A DNA stretch of 64,000 bases from Neocallimastix lanati (nom. inval.) (Eukaryota > Neocallimastigomycota > Neocallimastigomycetes > Neocallimastigales > Neocallimastigaceae), in contig JACVTC010000004.1 of assembly GCA_016946835.1 (NCBI GenBank), positions 1,972,501-2,036,500 on the forward strand, given 5' to 3'. A program made the position numbers and the translations under genes. Positions 51,738 to 62,254 of the stretch are shown here, piece after piece. Below the pieces are notes generated by a model. It was not told the origin of the DNA. It saw only the letters and a program-made list of their open reading frames with translations, and made no database searches. Each line of letters opens with the position of its first letter. Positions within the stretch are counted from its first letter, which is position 1.

Positions 51738-52056
51738 TGTTAACTGCACTCATAATTTAACTATATATTTAATTTATTTATTTATAGTATTTATTTATAT
51801 TTATGTGTATTTATTTATTTATATTTAATGATTACTTAAATGTATTATGATCTATCGTCTTGTATAAATCTATGTTAATTATCTTTTAATATTTATTTAA
51901 TTAATTTTTAATTTATTTTATGTTATGGAAAACGCATGTTGTAACATGTGACTTTATTACTTATTTAAAGCTGAAAGATAGATCATACACTTATTTCCCT
52001 TGTATACCATATTCCATAAGGAATATTATTATAGATCTAAATTTAATAAAGCTAAC
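51738..52056 (+). repeat. 3' LTR of copia element
   Basis: It is identical by eye to the 5' LTR and directly follows the polypurine tract at 51729-51737. Confidence 0.93.
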
Positions 52057-52061
<5 letters not shown>

Positions 52062-52096
<35 letters not shown>

Positions 52097-52403
52097 GTAA
52101 ATAAAATTATAATTATGATAAATAAAGTAATAATAATAATAAATAATAATAATAAAAAGTTTTTAATATTGATCATACGAACGAAAATAAAATTTTAAAA
52201 AATTATAAGATATATTTAAATATATAATTACAATGTTCTATGATCACATATAGATATTAACACTAGGGCTGAAGTGATATAAAAATTGAAATTCACTTCT
52301 ACGTAATTGAAATAATATATTATTATTAATAATATAATTGTTAATTACTAATTGCCCTTTGTTAAAACAGATATCGGCAAAAGCTATATCTCGTTATATC
52401 TAT

Positions 52404-52434
<31 letters not shown>

Positions 52435-53447
52435 ATATATATATATGTAATATAAAAAATTATAAAATATTATTATTATTTATTTAATAAATATTTCAAA
52501 ATATACATATAAAATTTAATATAAAAAATTATAAAATATTATTATTTATTTATTTAATAAATAATTCATATGTATAATTTAAATTATTACTTATTTATTT
52601 ATCTAATGAATAATATAACATATATATAATATAAATAATAAAATGTTATTATTTATTTAATAAATATGAAAAATATATAATATATAATATATAATTTAAA
52701 ATTATTATTATTTTCTTTCATTTAATGAATAATATACAATATATATATATATTGTAAAATTAATTATTATTATTATTATTTATTTATTTATTAATACAAA
52801 ATATATATAATATATAATATAAATTTATAAATTATTGTTCATTTAATTATTTATCTAAAATAAAATTTTAATTCAAAATTTAAATTTCAATTTTAAATTG
52901 AAATTGCAATTAAATATTTATTTTAATTTTATTTAAATTTTATTTTATTTCTACTTAATATTTCTTAATTTATTACTTCTTAAATTGTTCTTCTTTCATT
53001 GAACAATTCAAATGAAAAGGAGCAATGTAAGAAATACAAATAAATTTATTAATAATTCATTTACATTTCTTAGTTATTATAATTTATTTAATTTAATATT
53101 TATTTATTCATTTAATAATATAGTCATTTTATTTAACTTTATTTTTATTTATACATTTAATAATTATAGTTATTTTATTTAATTTTATAATTATTTATTC
53201 ACTTATATTTATATATTAGTTTAGAAAACAATATTAAGGTTTTTCCCAAGTTAATTGGTTTTACTTAATATTGATTCGTCTAGAGTTTTTCCGCTAATCT
53301 TTTCTCTAGATGTTAAAAAGTTAAGGTTAGCAAAACTTTTAATAAATTATTTAATTTTATATTTTTGGTTAATATAATTTTTATTTTAAATTTACTACTT
53401 CCTTTATAATAATGAATTTATACAAATTCATTAAGTAAAGGGAGCAA
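52062..53447. other. Internal region of H, right part
   Basis: AT-rich with AAT runs and a ~25-A tract near 52408-52430; no coding frame. From 53028 it contains AAAAGGAGCAA followed by TGTAAGAAATAC and C-LTR-like sequence to ~53440, including the stem TCTAGAG..CTCTAGA (53279-53310). This is an older, 3'-truncated LTR inside the element. Confidence 0.6.
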
Positions 53448-53921
53448 TGTAAGAAATATAGATAAATTTATTATAAAATTTATCTATCTTTCTTATTTAA
53501 TACATTAATTTAATACATTAAATTATTGTATTTATTTTAACCAATAATATTTATTTATTAATTTATATATATTTGATTCTCTTGAGTTCTCTTCGAGAAA
53601 TCAAGAGTTATTATTTTAGAATTTTTATAATAAATAATAATTCAAATAAAATAATTAATTAATAAACCAAAACCTTTTAAATAAAACATATTTTATAAAT
53701 ATTTGTGTCTTTTATTCCTTTTGTGTTATTGTTTATTATAAACTTTCTATAATAAACTCTATCTTATATTTAAGTTAAGTATAATTATTTATTTATATTA
53801 TTTTATATTTATTTAATTATATTTAATTTTATTTTCTCAAATTAATGTTAATTAGTAATAATTAATGTTAATTTGTAGTTAAGAAATTATTTATAATTAA
53901 TTTTATAAGTAATTTCTTACA
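53448..53921 (+). repeat. 3' LTR of element H
   Basis: By eye it is base-for-base the same as 44377-44850. It is preceded by GGGAGCAA. Confidence 0.88.
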
Positions 53922-53927
53922 AATTCT

Positions 53928-54005
53928 TGGTAGACTCGGGGTTGACACTTAGATATTTAAAATCAAGCAGGGGGGGACGGGTATTACCCTGCTTTGATTT
54001 TAAAT
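53928..54005 (+). promoter_or_regulatory. Primer-binding site and leader hairpin of element J
   Basis: TGGTAGACTCGGGG (53928-53941) would follow J's LTR end ATCA after 5 nt once H is removed. Downstream, ATTTAAAATCAAGCAGGG (53955-53972) pairs with 53987-54005 (one bulged base), leaving a 14-nt G-rich loop. It may act in dimerisation or packaging; that is inference. Confidence 0.65.
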
Positions 54006-55581
54006 AAAAAAAAAATAATTCTTTATTAAAAGTTATTTATTTTTTTTTTTATTAATATAAAATTTTATTATTTAAAGTACACATATTTAATTTTTAAGAA
54101 ATTGTTACAATATTTATATTTTTTTATAAATTTAAAGTATAATTAATTGTTTATAATTTAAGTAATTTTATAGAATTATTGAATTAATTTTATATCAATA
54201 ATTCATTTTTGTTTTAATTTTTATAAATATAATAATATAATATTCAAATATAATTTAATTAAAAATAATTATAAAATAAATATATAGAAAATAGTTTTTA
54301 CTATTTTCCGTGATATTTTTAAGTTAAATAAATTGTTTTTAAAGATTAATATAATAAATTTAATAATCTTTAATTATTTTAAATAATACTTGTAATTATT
54401 TTCAAAATAAAATAAAATTTTTATAATATTTAATTAATAAATTTGATAATATTTAAATAATAATTTTTATAATAAGTAAAAATTTTTAATAATAATTTTT
54501 AATAATAAATTTAATTAATAATCTTAATAATTTTATAATAATATTTAATAGTTATAATATATAAATTTTTATAATAATATTTAATAATTTTAATAATTTT
54601 ATAATATTAATAATTTTATAATAATTTTTATAATAATATTTAATTAATAGTTTTAATAGTTTAGTATCTTAAAAGTATAATTTTAATATTTACAATTGTA
54701 TTTTAATATACATATATTTAATAATATAACAATAAAATAATTAATTAAAATTTATTTACATTATTTACAAGTTAAAATTAATTTATATCAAAATAAATTA
54801 AATTTTATTATTAAGTTTAGGTTATCAAGAATATAGGAAAGTACAATTTAGTAATGTTAAGATAATAACTGAATTTCCATTTAATTCAATTTCAATTTCA
54901 ATTTCAATAATTCAGTTATTTGAATTTCAATATTAATAATTAATAATATAATAATTATTATTAAAATATTTAGGAATTAGTCTAGGCCAACTAATTACTA
55001 AATATTATTAACATATTGAATTTAATATATATTAAATAATGATCTAAAACAAATATGTGTAGTAACATATTTGTATATTTAATAATAATTATTAAATATT
55101 AAATTTATATCTTTTGATAATAATTTTTATAATATATTATTAATTATTCATTATTATATTATAATTACTATTATAATATATATTAAATTACATATTATTT
55201 TATAATATATTATATTATATTATTTATTTTATAATTATATATTATTATATTAAAATATAATAATATTTTTATATTTAACTTTAATAGGATTTTTATTATA
55301 TTATACAATATATTATTATGTATTATTTTATATTTATTTTTTATTTTACATATAATATACATTTATTATTTAAATATAGATATTGTATTCTTATATATAT
55401 ATAATTTATATTATATGTTTAAAATATATTTCATACTATTAAATTTTATAATTTTAAAATGTAATTTCTTAATAATAACCAATTTCTAATAAATTAATTT
55501 AGAAAGGGGGTTTTTTAGTTTTTAGGAAAAGGAATAATAAATTAAATAAAGATATAACTATATTATTATAATTAAAATATA
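54006..55581. other. AT-rich leader/LTR region before element E
   Basis: No coding frame. It contains copy 2 of the dispersed repeat (54862-55016). The part ending TATATCA at 55604 is probably the 5' LTR of element E, but its start was not located. Confidence 0.45.
54862..55016 (+). repeat. Dispersed repeat, copy 2
   Basis: Matches 15545-15715 in the same orientation, including TTAGGAATTAGTCTAGGCCA and TGAATTTC..CAATTTCAATTTCAATTT. Confidence 0.6.
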
Positions 55582-55632
55582 GCACATAAAAGTCCCGTAT
55601 ATCAAAAATTGGTGGAGATATCGGGGATGTGC
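55582..55632 (+). promoter_or_regulatory. Primer-binding site of element E within a hairpin
   Basis: TGGTGGAGATATCGGGG starts at 55610, six bases after TATATCA. It is nearly the same primer site as in D (TGGTGGAGA..CGGG). GCACAT/ATGTGC (55582-55587 with 55627-55632) and CCCGTATATC/GATATCGGG (55594-55603 with 55617-55625) form nested stems around its first bases. Confidence 0.65.
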
Positions 55633-55993
55633 AATAATATAGTTGTATTATTTTTATAAGTGTTTTATTAAGAGATATATTTTTATTATAATTATTTTCC
55701 TGTGTTAATTTATTAAGTTTAAATAAAATATTAGTTGAAAATTAATAATTACGCGTCAAAAAAAAAAAAAAAAAAAAAAAAAAAATTATATATATAATAA
55801 TAATAAATAATAATTATAATAATATTAATATTGATAATAATACTTAGTAACAAAAATAAATAGTAAAAATTTTTAATAGTGATAAAATATATATTTAATT
55901 TTATAAATTATTGAACGCGTTTTATTAGTTAATAAGACTATATATTATTGTATTTATATATATATACTACTCATTATTTGGAATTTTCTTAAA

Positions 55994-57118
55994 ATGTCAA
56001 GTTCACCTACTACTTCGACAACTCTAGTGGATAACGATGATGTCGATACTAGAACTCTACCAAGGATTGGAGGTGTTCATAAAGATGCAGAAATTTGGAA
56101 GTTTCGTATTACTGACTGGTTTAGAAGGGAACGTATTGTAACGGATGCAGGAAAATTCAGTTATATCATTGCATCCTGTGAGGATGATATAGTTCGTGTA
56201 CTTCATATGGAACAAGTCAAGTTGAATCGGATTCTAACACTAGATGAATGTGTATACCTAATTAAAAAGAAATATTGGAGAGAAAATCTGAAAGAAGACA
56301 AATTAAGACAAATTAAGAAAATTATGATCAATCCAAATGAAAGTATTTACGACTTTAATACTAGATTCTTAGAGTTATATGATCAATTAGATTCCGCAGA
56401 CCAATCTTCCTTCTCAGTGATCGACTATGAAAATGCCTTGAGACCTCGTAGTAGAATTTATGAAAGAATCGCCATGGCTGAAGCTCCTGACCTTGAAACT
56501 GCCTGTAAATTAGCTGAGAAATATGAAAATATATTAACTCAATCTCAAGGAAACCAAGAAATGTGGGGTCCTTATGGTAATATCAATAATTATAATAGAA
56601 GAAATAATTTTTCCCAATCTGGTAGATCAAACCTTAATAATGCTTTCATTGATCAATATAATAATAATTCAAATTTCACTCCATTTAATAATAATTTTAA
56701 TACATTTAACAATTCAGGAAATTTTAATAGAATAAGAAGATTTAATAATGTATCATTAAATTCATCATCTAGAATGAATTCTAGCGTTTTGAGAAATTTT
56801 AGAAACCCAAATTTTAATAGTTTTAATAATAACAATAATCTTGGTAACAATAATTTTAATAATAATTATAACAATGGTAATAATTATAATAATAGTAATA
56901 ACAATAATCGTAATATGAATCACAATACAAATAATTATAATAATAATTCCGATGTTATAGACGATTTAACTAATCAAATGAAAAATTTAAAAATTAAAAC
57001 CTGTTATTTCTGTCATCAACCGGATCATGTTTTAAAAGATTGCGTTGCTTTTGATAGATTCCAAAATGATCCAAATTATGAAAATTATATTAATTCCTTA
57101 TATTCTCAAAAAAACTAG
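55994..57118 (+). CDS. Gag of Ty3 element E
   Basis: A 374-residue capsid/nucleocapsid precursor. Residues ~30-180 carry the retrotransposon Gag region (EIWKFRITDWFRRERIV, then SIYDFNTRFLELYDQLD). An Asn-rich stretch (~190-335) follows, then an intact zinc knuckle, CYFCHQPDHVLKDC. It overlaps a -1 frameshift signal at its stop codon. The pol frame beyond it is open for only ~26 codons and then lost, so E is truncated and only Gag survives. The start ATG follows the primer site by ~380 nt, as in D. Confidence 0.88.
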   Translation: MSSSPTTSTTLVDNDDVDTRTLPRIGGVHKDAEIWKFRITDWFRRERIVTDAGKFSYIIASCEDDIVRVLHMEQVKLNRILTLDECVYLIKKKYWRENLKEDKLRQIKKIMINPNESIYDFNTRFLELYDQLDSADQSSFSVIDYENALRPRSRIYERIAMAEAPDLETACKLAEKYENILTQSQGNQEMWGPYGNINNYNRRNNFSQSGRSNLNNAFIDQYNNNSNFTPFNNNFNTFNNSGNFNRIRRFNNVSLNSSSRMNSSVLRNFRNPNFNSFNNNNNLGNNNFNNNYNNGNNYNNSNNNNRNMNHNTNNYNNNSDVIDDLTNQMKNLKIKTCYFCHQPDHVLKDCVAFDRFQNDPNYENYINSLYSQKN

Positions 57119-57141
57119 ATAATGGAAGAAGGCTAACTTCC
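57109..57141 (+). promoter_or_regulatory. -1 ribosomal frameshift signal, element E
   Basis: AAAAAAC (57109-57115) is read A AAA AAC in frame, right before the gag stop TAG. An 8-nt spacer follows, then GGAAG-AAGGCTAA-CTTCC (57124-57141). Same geometry as D and G, with different stem base pairs. Confidence 0.85.
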
Positions 57142-58113
57142 TTTAATCAAAATGCCAACCCTAGTATAATTGCAGCTACCTCATGGATATAACAGAATCA
57201 ATAATTACAATTATTTTATTATTTTAATATTTAGTATTATTTTTCAATAAAGTTTTAAAACAAATAATTAATGTTATGGTTCGGGTTTTATTAGAATTTT
57301 TATTTAATTATTTATTTTCAATATTTTTCTGTCTACATTTTAATTATTGAAAAACTTCACTTATTTATACTTTTTGAAAAAAAATAAATATGTAAAGCCT
57401 TTCTACATTTTATTATCATATTTAAAAAAAAAAATATTTACTATTACTAATTACTTAAAATTTTATATTAATTTAAATTAACTAATTCATAAGTATTTTT
57501 ATTTTAATAAATTTTGTTTATATAATTTTATATTATTTTTCATATACTAAAACTAAATTATTTAATATATACGAAAAGTAACAAGCAAAATTTAAAAAGA
57601 TTTTACAGAAAAATAAAGTTATTTTAATCAAGAATGTTAATATAATATTCTTATATTTTATATAAAATAAATTTAAAAACTATAATATATTTAATATTTA
57701 TTATTAATCAATTAAGATTTGATTTTATTTGTGGGGAATAAAAATATAAAATAATCAATTTAAAAATAAAATAAAATACTAAAAAGAATACAAGTTTAAT
57801 ATTGATACAATATAATAATAATATAATAATATATTTGAAAATAAAAATAAAATATTAATATTGATAATAAACACTTTAATAAAATAATAAAATTTAAGGT
57901 TAAATTATAGATATTGATATTAATAATAAAAATATAAAATTATTGATAATATTTTAGAAACTTTTAATAAAAATATAAAAAAAATAAATATATTTAGAAA
58001 ATATTTTAGTATAGAAAATATAGTAAAGTAATATTAAGTAAAGAATAATATAATGGATTCTAAAGTAAGTTGAAATTCTAATTAATAATCCATTATATGT
58101 TCGTTCTTTACCA
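57142..58113 (-). other. Truncated pol start of E, then 3' LTR region of G
   Basis: Up to ~57190 a -1 pol frame of E is readable (SIIAATSWI) before a stop. The rest is AT-rich with no coding frame. The right part is the presumed 3' LTR of G, whose minus-strand start is TGGTAAAGAACGAACA at 58113 after the polypurine-like AGTGGGGGCATCT. The outer end was not found. Confidence 0.5.
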
Positions 58114-58136
58114 AGATGCCCCCACTAAGACTCAAG

Positions 58137-61100
58137 CTAATCTATAGCTGAGTTATACTTTACTATATTTTTCAAATGGACATTACGATTCATTTGAATC
58201 ATAGTATTTGGGTCCGCAAGTGTTACGGTATTAAATTGTTTTTTTATTACTTTTAAAGGACCGACAAAATAAGGTTCTAATTTAGAACGACTAAAATTTC
58301 GAACAAGAACTAAATCACCGATTCTTATGTTTTTGGAATTTTTCATGCTATTTTTTTCTTCCCTTCGATTGGCCCAATATTTACTTGCGTTCTTTACATT
58401 TTCAGCTGCTTCTATGGTCCACCTATAATGTGAGATAAATTTTTCTAAAAGAATTTCATCTGAAGATTTATTCACTCCTTGTGTAGGTCTAGCAGCAATG
58501 TCGAAAGGCTGTTGATCCTCACGACCATAAACTAATTCGAAGCTAGAATGTTTGGTTACAGAATTCTTTGTAGTTCTAAGGGCCCACAAGGCTGAAGGTA
58601 ATACCTCATCCCAGTCTTTATTTTCTTCACCAAGTAATCTCAATAATTTACCAATTTCTTTATTCCTATTTTCAACCAATCCATTACTTTCTGGGTGATA
58701 GGTAGTGGTAAATTTTACGTAAACATCATATAAGTCCAGGAATATTTTAGTCATATCCGATGCGAATTGAACGCCATTATCCGTTGTAATGACTTGAGGA
58801 ACTCCATGTCTAGCGAAAACATTTATTAAAAACTTAATAATGTCCTTAGATGTAATATTTTCAGTAGGTTCAGCCTCCACCCACTTTGTGAAATAATCCA
58901 CCGCAACAATGATATATTGGTTTTTATTACCAGTCTTTATTAAGGGACCAATAATATCAAGTCCAAGATGAGTAAAAGGGCCTTCAACTTCTGTTGGAAT
59001 GTTTTCGGTTGGTTCTGGATATGGCTGAGGGCGATTTAACTGACATTTTTCGCATTTTGAAATTATTCGTTTTATATCGTTGACCATATCATTCCAGTAG
59101 TAACTTTTTCTAAGTCTTTGATATGTTTTATAATAACCTTCATGGCCAACATGATGTGCTTCGATAATTAATTTTAGTTTTTCATTTGTTTCGGTAACAA
59201 GTTTTCTATAATTATTTCCATCTATAAAATAATCTATACCATCAATCTTTGTAAATTTTTCTTCAATAAATTCTTTAATTACTTTAGAAAGTGAATCATT
59301 TTCATCATCTTTATTCGTTTTTATAGCTAATACCTTTTGTTCTTTATCGTTCTTCATTCTAGATAAAGCGTCGGCTACTACATTCTTTTTACCTTGCTCA
59401 TAGCGAATATCCACTTTTAGCATACTTGCAGTCAAACACCATCTTGTTTGTCGTGCATTATTCGGTTCCTTATTATTAAATAAACCTAGTAGAGGTTTGT
59501 GATCTGTAAAAACTATGGTTCTAAAGGGGCTTCCCATAATATAAGGTTTTAATTTAGTAATACAATAATATAAAGCCGTTCCTTCCAAATCAGTTATTCC
59601 ATAATTCTTTTCTGCTTTGGTTAAGCTACGGCTAATGAAATGAATCGGGTGTTCTATTTCCGATTCGTCTTTCTGCAATAAAACTCCACCAATACCTTCA
59701 TATGATGCATCTGTTCGAATAATGAATTCTTTGGAAAAATCAGGATATTTTAAAATAGGAGCATTAATTAATTTTTTTTTAATTTGGTAAAACTTTGTTT
59801 TTGTTCATTATTCCATTTATATTTTACGCCTTTTCTTAATAGCTTACAAAGAGGAGCTGAGGTTTGAGCATATTCATTTATAAAGTTCCTATAATATCCT
59901 ACAGCACCTAAGAATGATCTTAACTCATGTATATTCGTGGGTTCTTTCCAGGCTTTAATTGCTTCAATTTTACTATTTTGAGGACTAAGACCCTTAGTAG
60001 AAATCTTGTGACCAAGAACTTCAACTTCCGTTTGCATAAAGTGACATTTTTCAATATTAATTTTTAATTTATGTTCCTTGAAGATTGCTAATACTTGTTT
60101 TATGTGTTGGATATGTTCTTCGACAGTTTTTGAATATATAAGTATATCATCAATAAAGTTGAAAACACATTTTCCAATTAAAGGAAATAAAATTCTATTC
60201 ATTTCCCGTTGGAAGGTAGCCGGAGCTCCAGTTAATCCAAAAGGCATAACTTTGAATTGGTAGTTGCCAAATTTGGTTGTAAAACTGGTTATTTCAACAC
60301 TTTCTTCGTCCATTAGGATTTGATGGTAACCTGAGTATAGATCCATAGTAGTAAAGATTTTGGCACCATCTAGACTGTCAAATATCTCGTCAATATAAGG
60401 AAGGGCATAAGAGTCTTTTTCGGTTAGATCATTCACCTTGCGGTAGTCCACACACAATCTCCATTTTCCATTAGCCTTTGGGACCACAACAACAGGTGAA
60501 GACCATTCTGAATATGATGGTACAACTAGCTTTTTCTTAATAAGTTTAATTAGTTCTTCTTTAATAATATCAGATTTAAATTTGGTTACTCTGTAACATC
60601 TTTGTTTAACAGGTTTTGCGTTCGCTTTCAAGTTAATTTTATGAGGGGCCAAGTCTGACGGTGCTAATTCTTCAGAAGATGTCGCTATAATGTCCAAGTT
60701 TTCTTCAAGTAATTTTACTATTACATCTTTATAATCTTTACAAAGGCTTGCTAAAAATTTTTTATCATGGATATACTCTTGCGGAGATAGACCTTCAAGT
60801 TTCTTTAATTCATTAGTTGTGTCTTCATCTTCAAGTATTTTCCTTACTATACATACTAATTTTTCTTCTTCTTGGAAATTATTATTAATAGGAGCTATAA
60901 CGTCGATTAGTCCTTGAGAATTAAATTGACATAAACTATATCTTATAGGATGGATAAAAAGATTGTGTTCTACTTGAGTTTGAAAATTAATCAACAAATC
61001 ATAAAATGGGTCATCATCATCAATTATACGAAAATCTACTATCATTTTATAATCATTAATCTTAACAGGTATTCGTACAATGATTCCTTCTGAATACTCA

Positions 61101-62254
61101 TCATTCTTAGTCGCTAAACGTATCCTTCCACGACTAATACCTACTTCTTCATAATTTCCAGGTAATTTCTCATAAAATTTTTTTGTGATAACATTGAGAT
61201 TGCTACAAGAATCAATTAGTGCTTTACCAGGAATTTCATCTACTGTTACATCAACCATGGCAATATCTTCTTCTGAGGTTTCCTTACTTTTGCTAATATA
61301 AGAGTGATCAATATTATTTACCAAGGTAGCAGCAGCAATAGTATTGTTTAATGCACCTATTATTTTCTTTTCAGGTTTTTCTAATTTTAATCCTTGACTT
61401 ACTTGACTTCTGACTTTTGGAGAAACATTGAGGAGCTGACCGAAACTAATATTACACTTGGTTTCATTCAAATCTTGTAAAACATTATATTCTTCCTGAT
61501 CCTTACACATCTTGATGTTCCTAAGCGTTCTACTAATTGTTGCTTTTTCTTTAGGCTCTTGAAAATCTATGAGCTTCTGTAATGTAATATTCTCATGACC
61601 TTCGTCATTAAGCTTTTCAGGAACTTCAATAACTTCCATTTCATTGATTTGTTTTGTTTTAATAATTTTATCGTTTTCATTATCAATTAATTTATTTAAT
61701 CGTTGATGCATTTTATCACTAGTAGTAATGATGCTATTTTTTTGTTTTGAAGAATCCAGACTTTGCTTTTCTCTTATAGTAATATTATCCTCCCTTTCCT
61801 TCCTTTTTCCCTTGTTATTTCCAAAGTTAGCTCTTTCTTTATTCCGAATTTGTTTTTCTTTGGCTTTCTCAATATTTATATTAGGCTGCGCCATTATCGA
61901 AGGATGTAGTTGATTTTTATTTTTAACAATTATTCTATTTTCTATTTCCTTCTCTTTTATCTTTCTTATTGCAGGAGTTGTTATAGGGGTAGGATTATCT
62001 TTGAGACTTTTACGTTGTCTCTTTTCATTATTTTCACTAGTTTCATCGTTAGTCGTCAACTTCCTTTTTGTCGCACTAACTATAAATTCTACATCATTCT
62101 CATTATCGGATTCTTTGTGAGTTTCATTAGTATAGGAAGCATCTTCTTTTTCTTCCTTATTATAATCATTTGTACTACTAGGAATGGATTTGTATTGTAA
62201 TGAAGCTATTTTATTTTTATAGGGAGTGCTTCCTCTCCCTTTTAGTGGTTTAAA
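58137..62254 (-). CDS. Pol of Ty3 element G (protease, RT, RNase H, integrase)
   Basis: Entered from gag by -1 slippage at 62248-62254; the frame is open through 59768. A long charged N-terminal extension (~280 residues) precedes protease (ALIDSCSNLNVIT, near 61210; Asp-Ser-Cys, where DSG/DTG is usual). RT follows (VMPFGLTGAPATFQREMN; FIDD near 60150). At 59772-59780 a run of nine A (minus strand) shifts the frame; ten would restore LKKKLINAPILK as in B. The second part, 59678-58137, holds RNase H (LEGTALYYC, FTDHKPLLG), the integrase HHCC finger (HHVGHEG..CEKCQ), catalytic D,D,E (GLDIIGP, TTDNGVQF, NGLVENRN) and the C-terminal GDLVLVRNF domain. The single slip could be real or an assembly error. 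Otherwise every catalytic motif is intact. Confidence 0.88.
62222..62254 (-). promoter_or_regulatory. -1 ribosomal frameshift signal, element G
   Basis: On the minus strand TTTAAAC (62248-62254) is followed by an 8-nt spacer containing the gag stop and then GGGAG-AGGAAGCA-CTCCC (62222-62239). The -1 frame continues directly as PLKGRGSTPYK into pol. Confidence 0.9.

Larger units (their letters stand above)
45699..52056 (+). mobile_element. Complete Ty1/copia retrotransposon
   Basis: This 6,358-bp element has 319-bp LTRs (45699-46017 and 51738-52056) that appear identical, a single uninterrupted Gag-Pol frame, a polypurine tract before the 3' LTR, and the duplication ATAAT on both sides (45694-45698 and 52057-52061). 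It lies in an AAT microsatellite. It is the youngest insertion in the nest. Confidence 0.95.
44377..53921 (+). mobile_element. Non-autonomous LTR element H, carrying a nested copia
   Basis: Two LTRs that look identical (44377-44850 and 53448-53921, 474 bp each) are flanked by the duplication AATTC (44372-44376 and 53922-53926). After removing the copia element and its duplication, only ~2.2 kb of internal sequence remains, with no Gag or Pol. A polypurine-like AAAGGGAGCAA precedes the 3' LTR. It resembles a LARD/TRIM-type parasite, probably mobilised by C-type elements. Confidence 0.85.
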
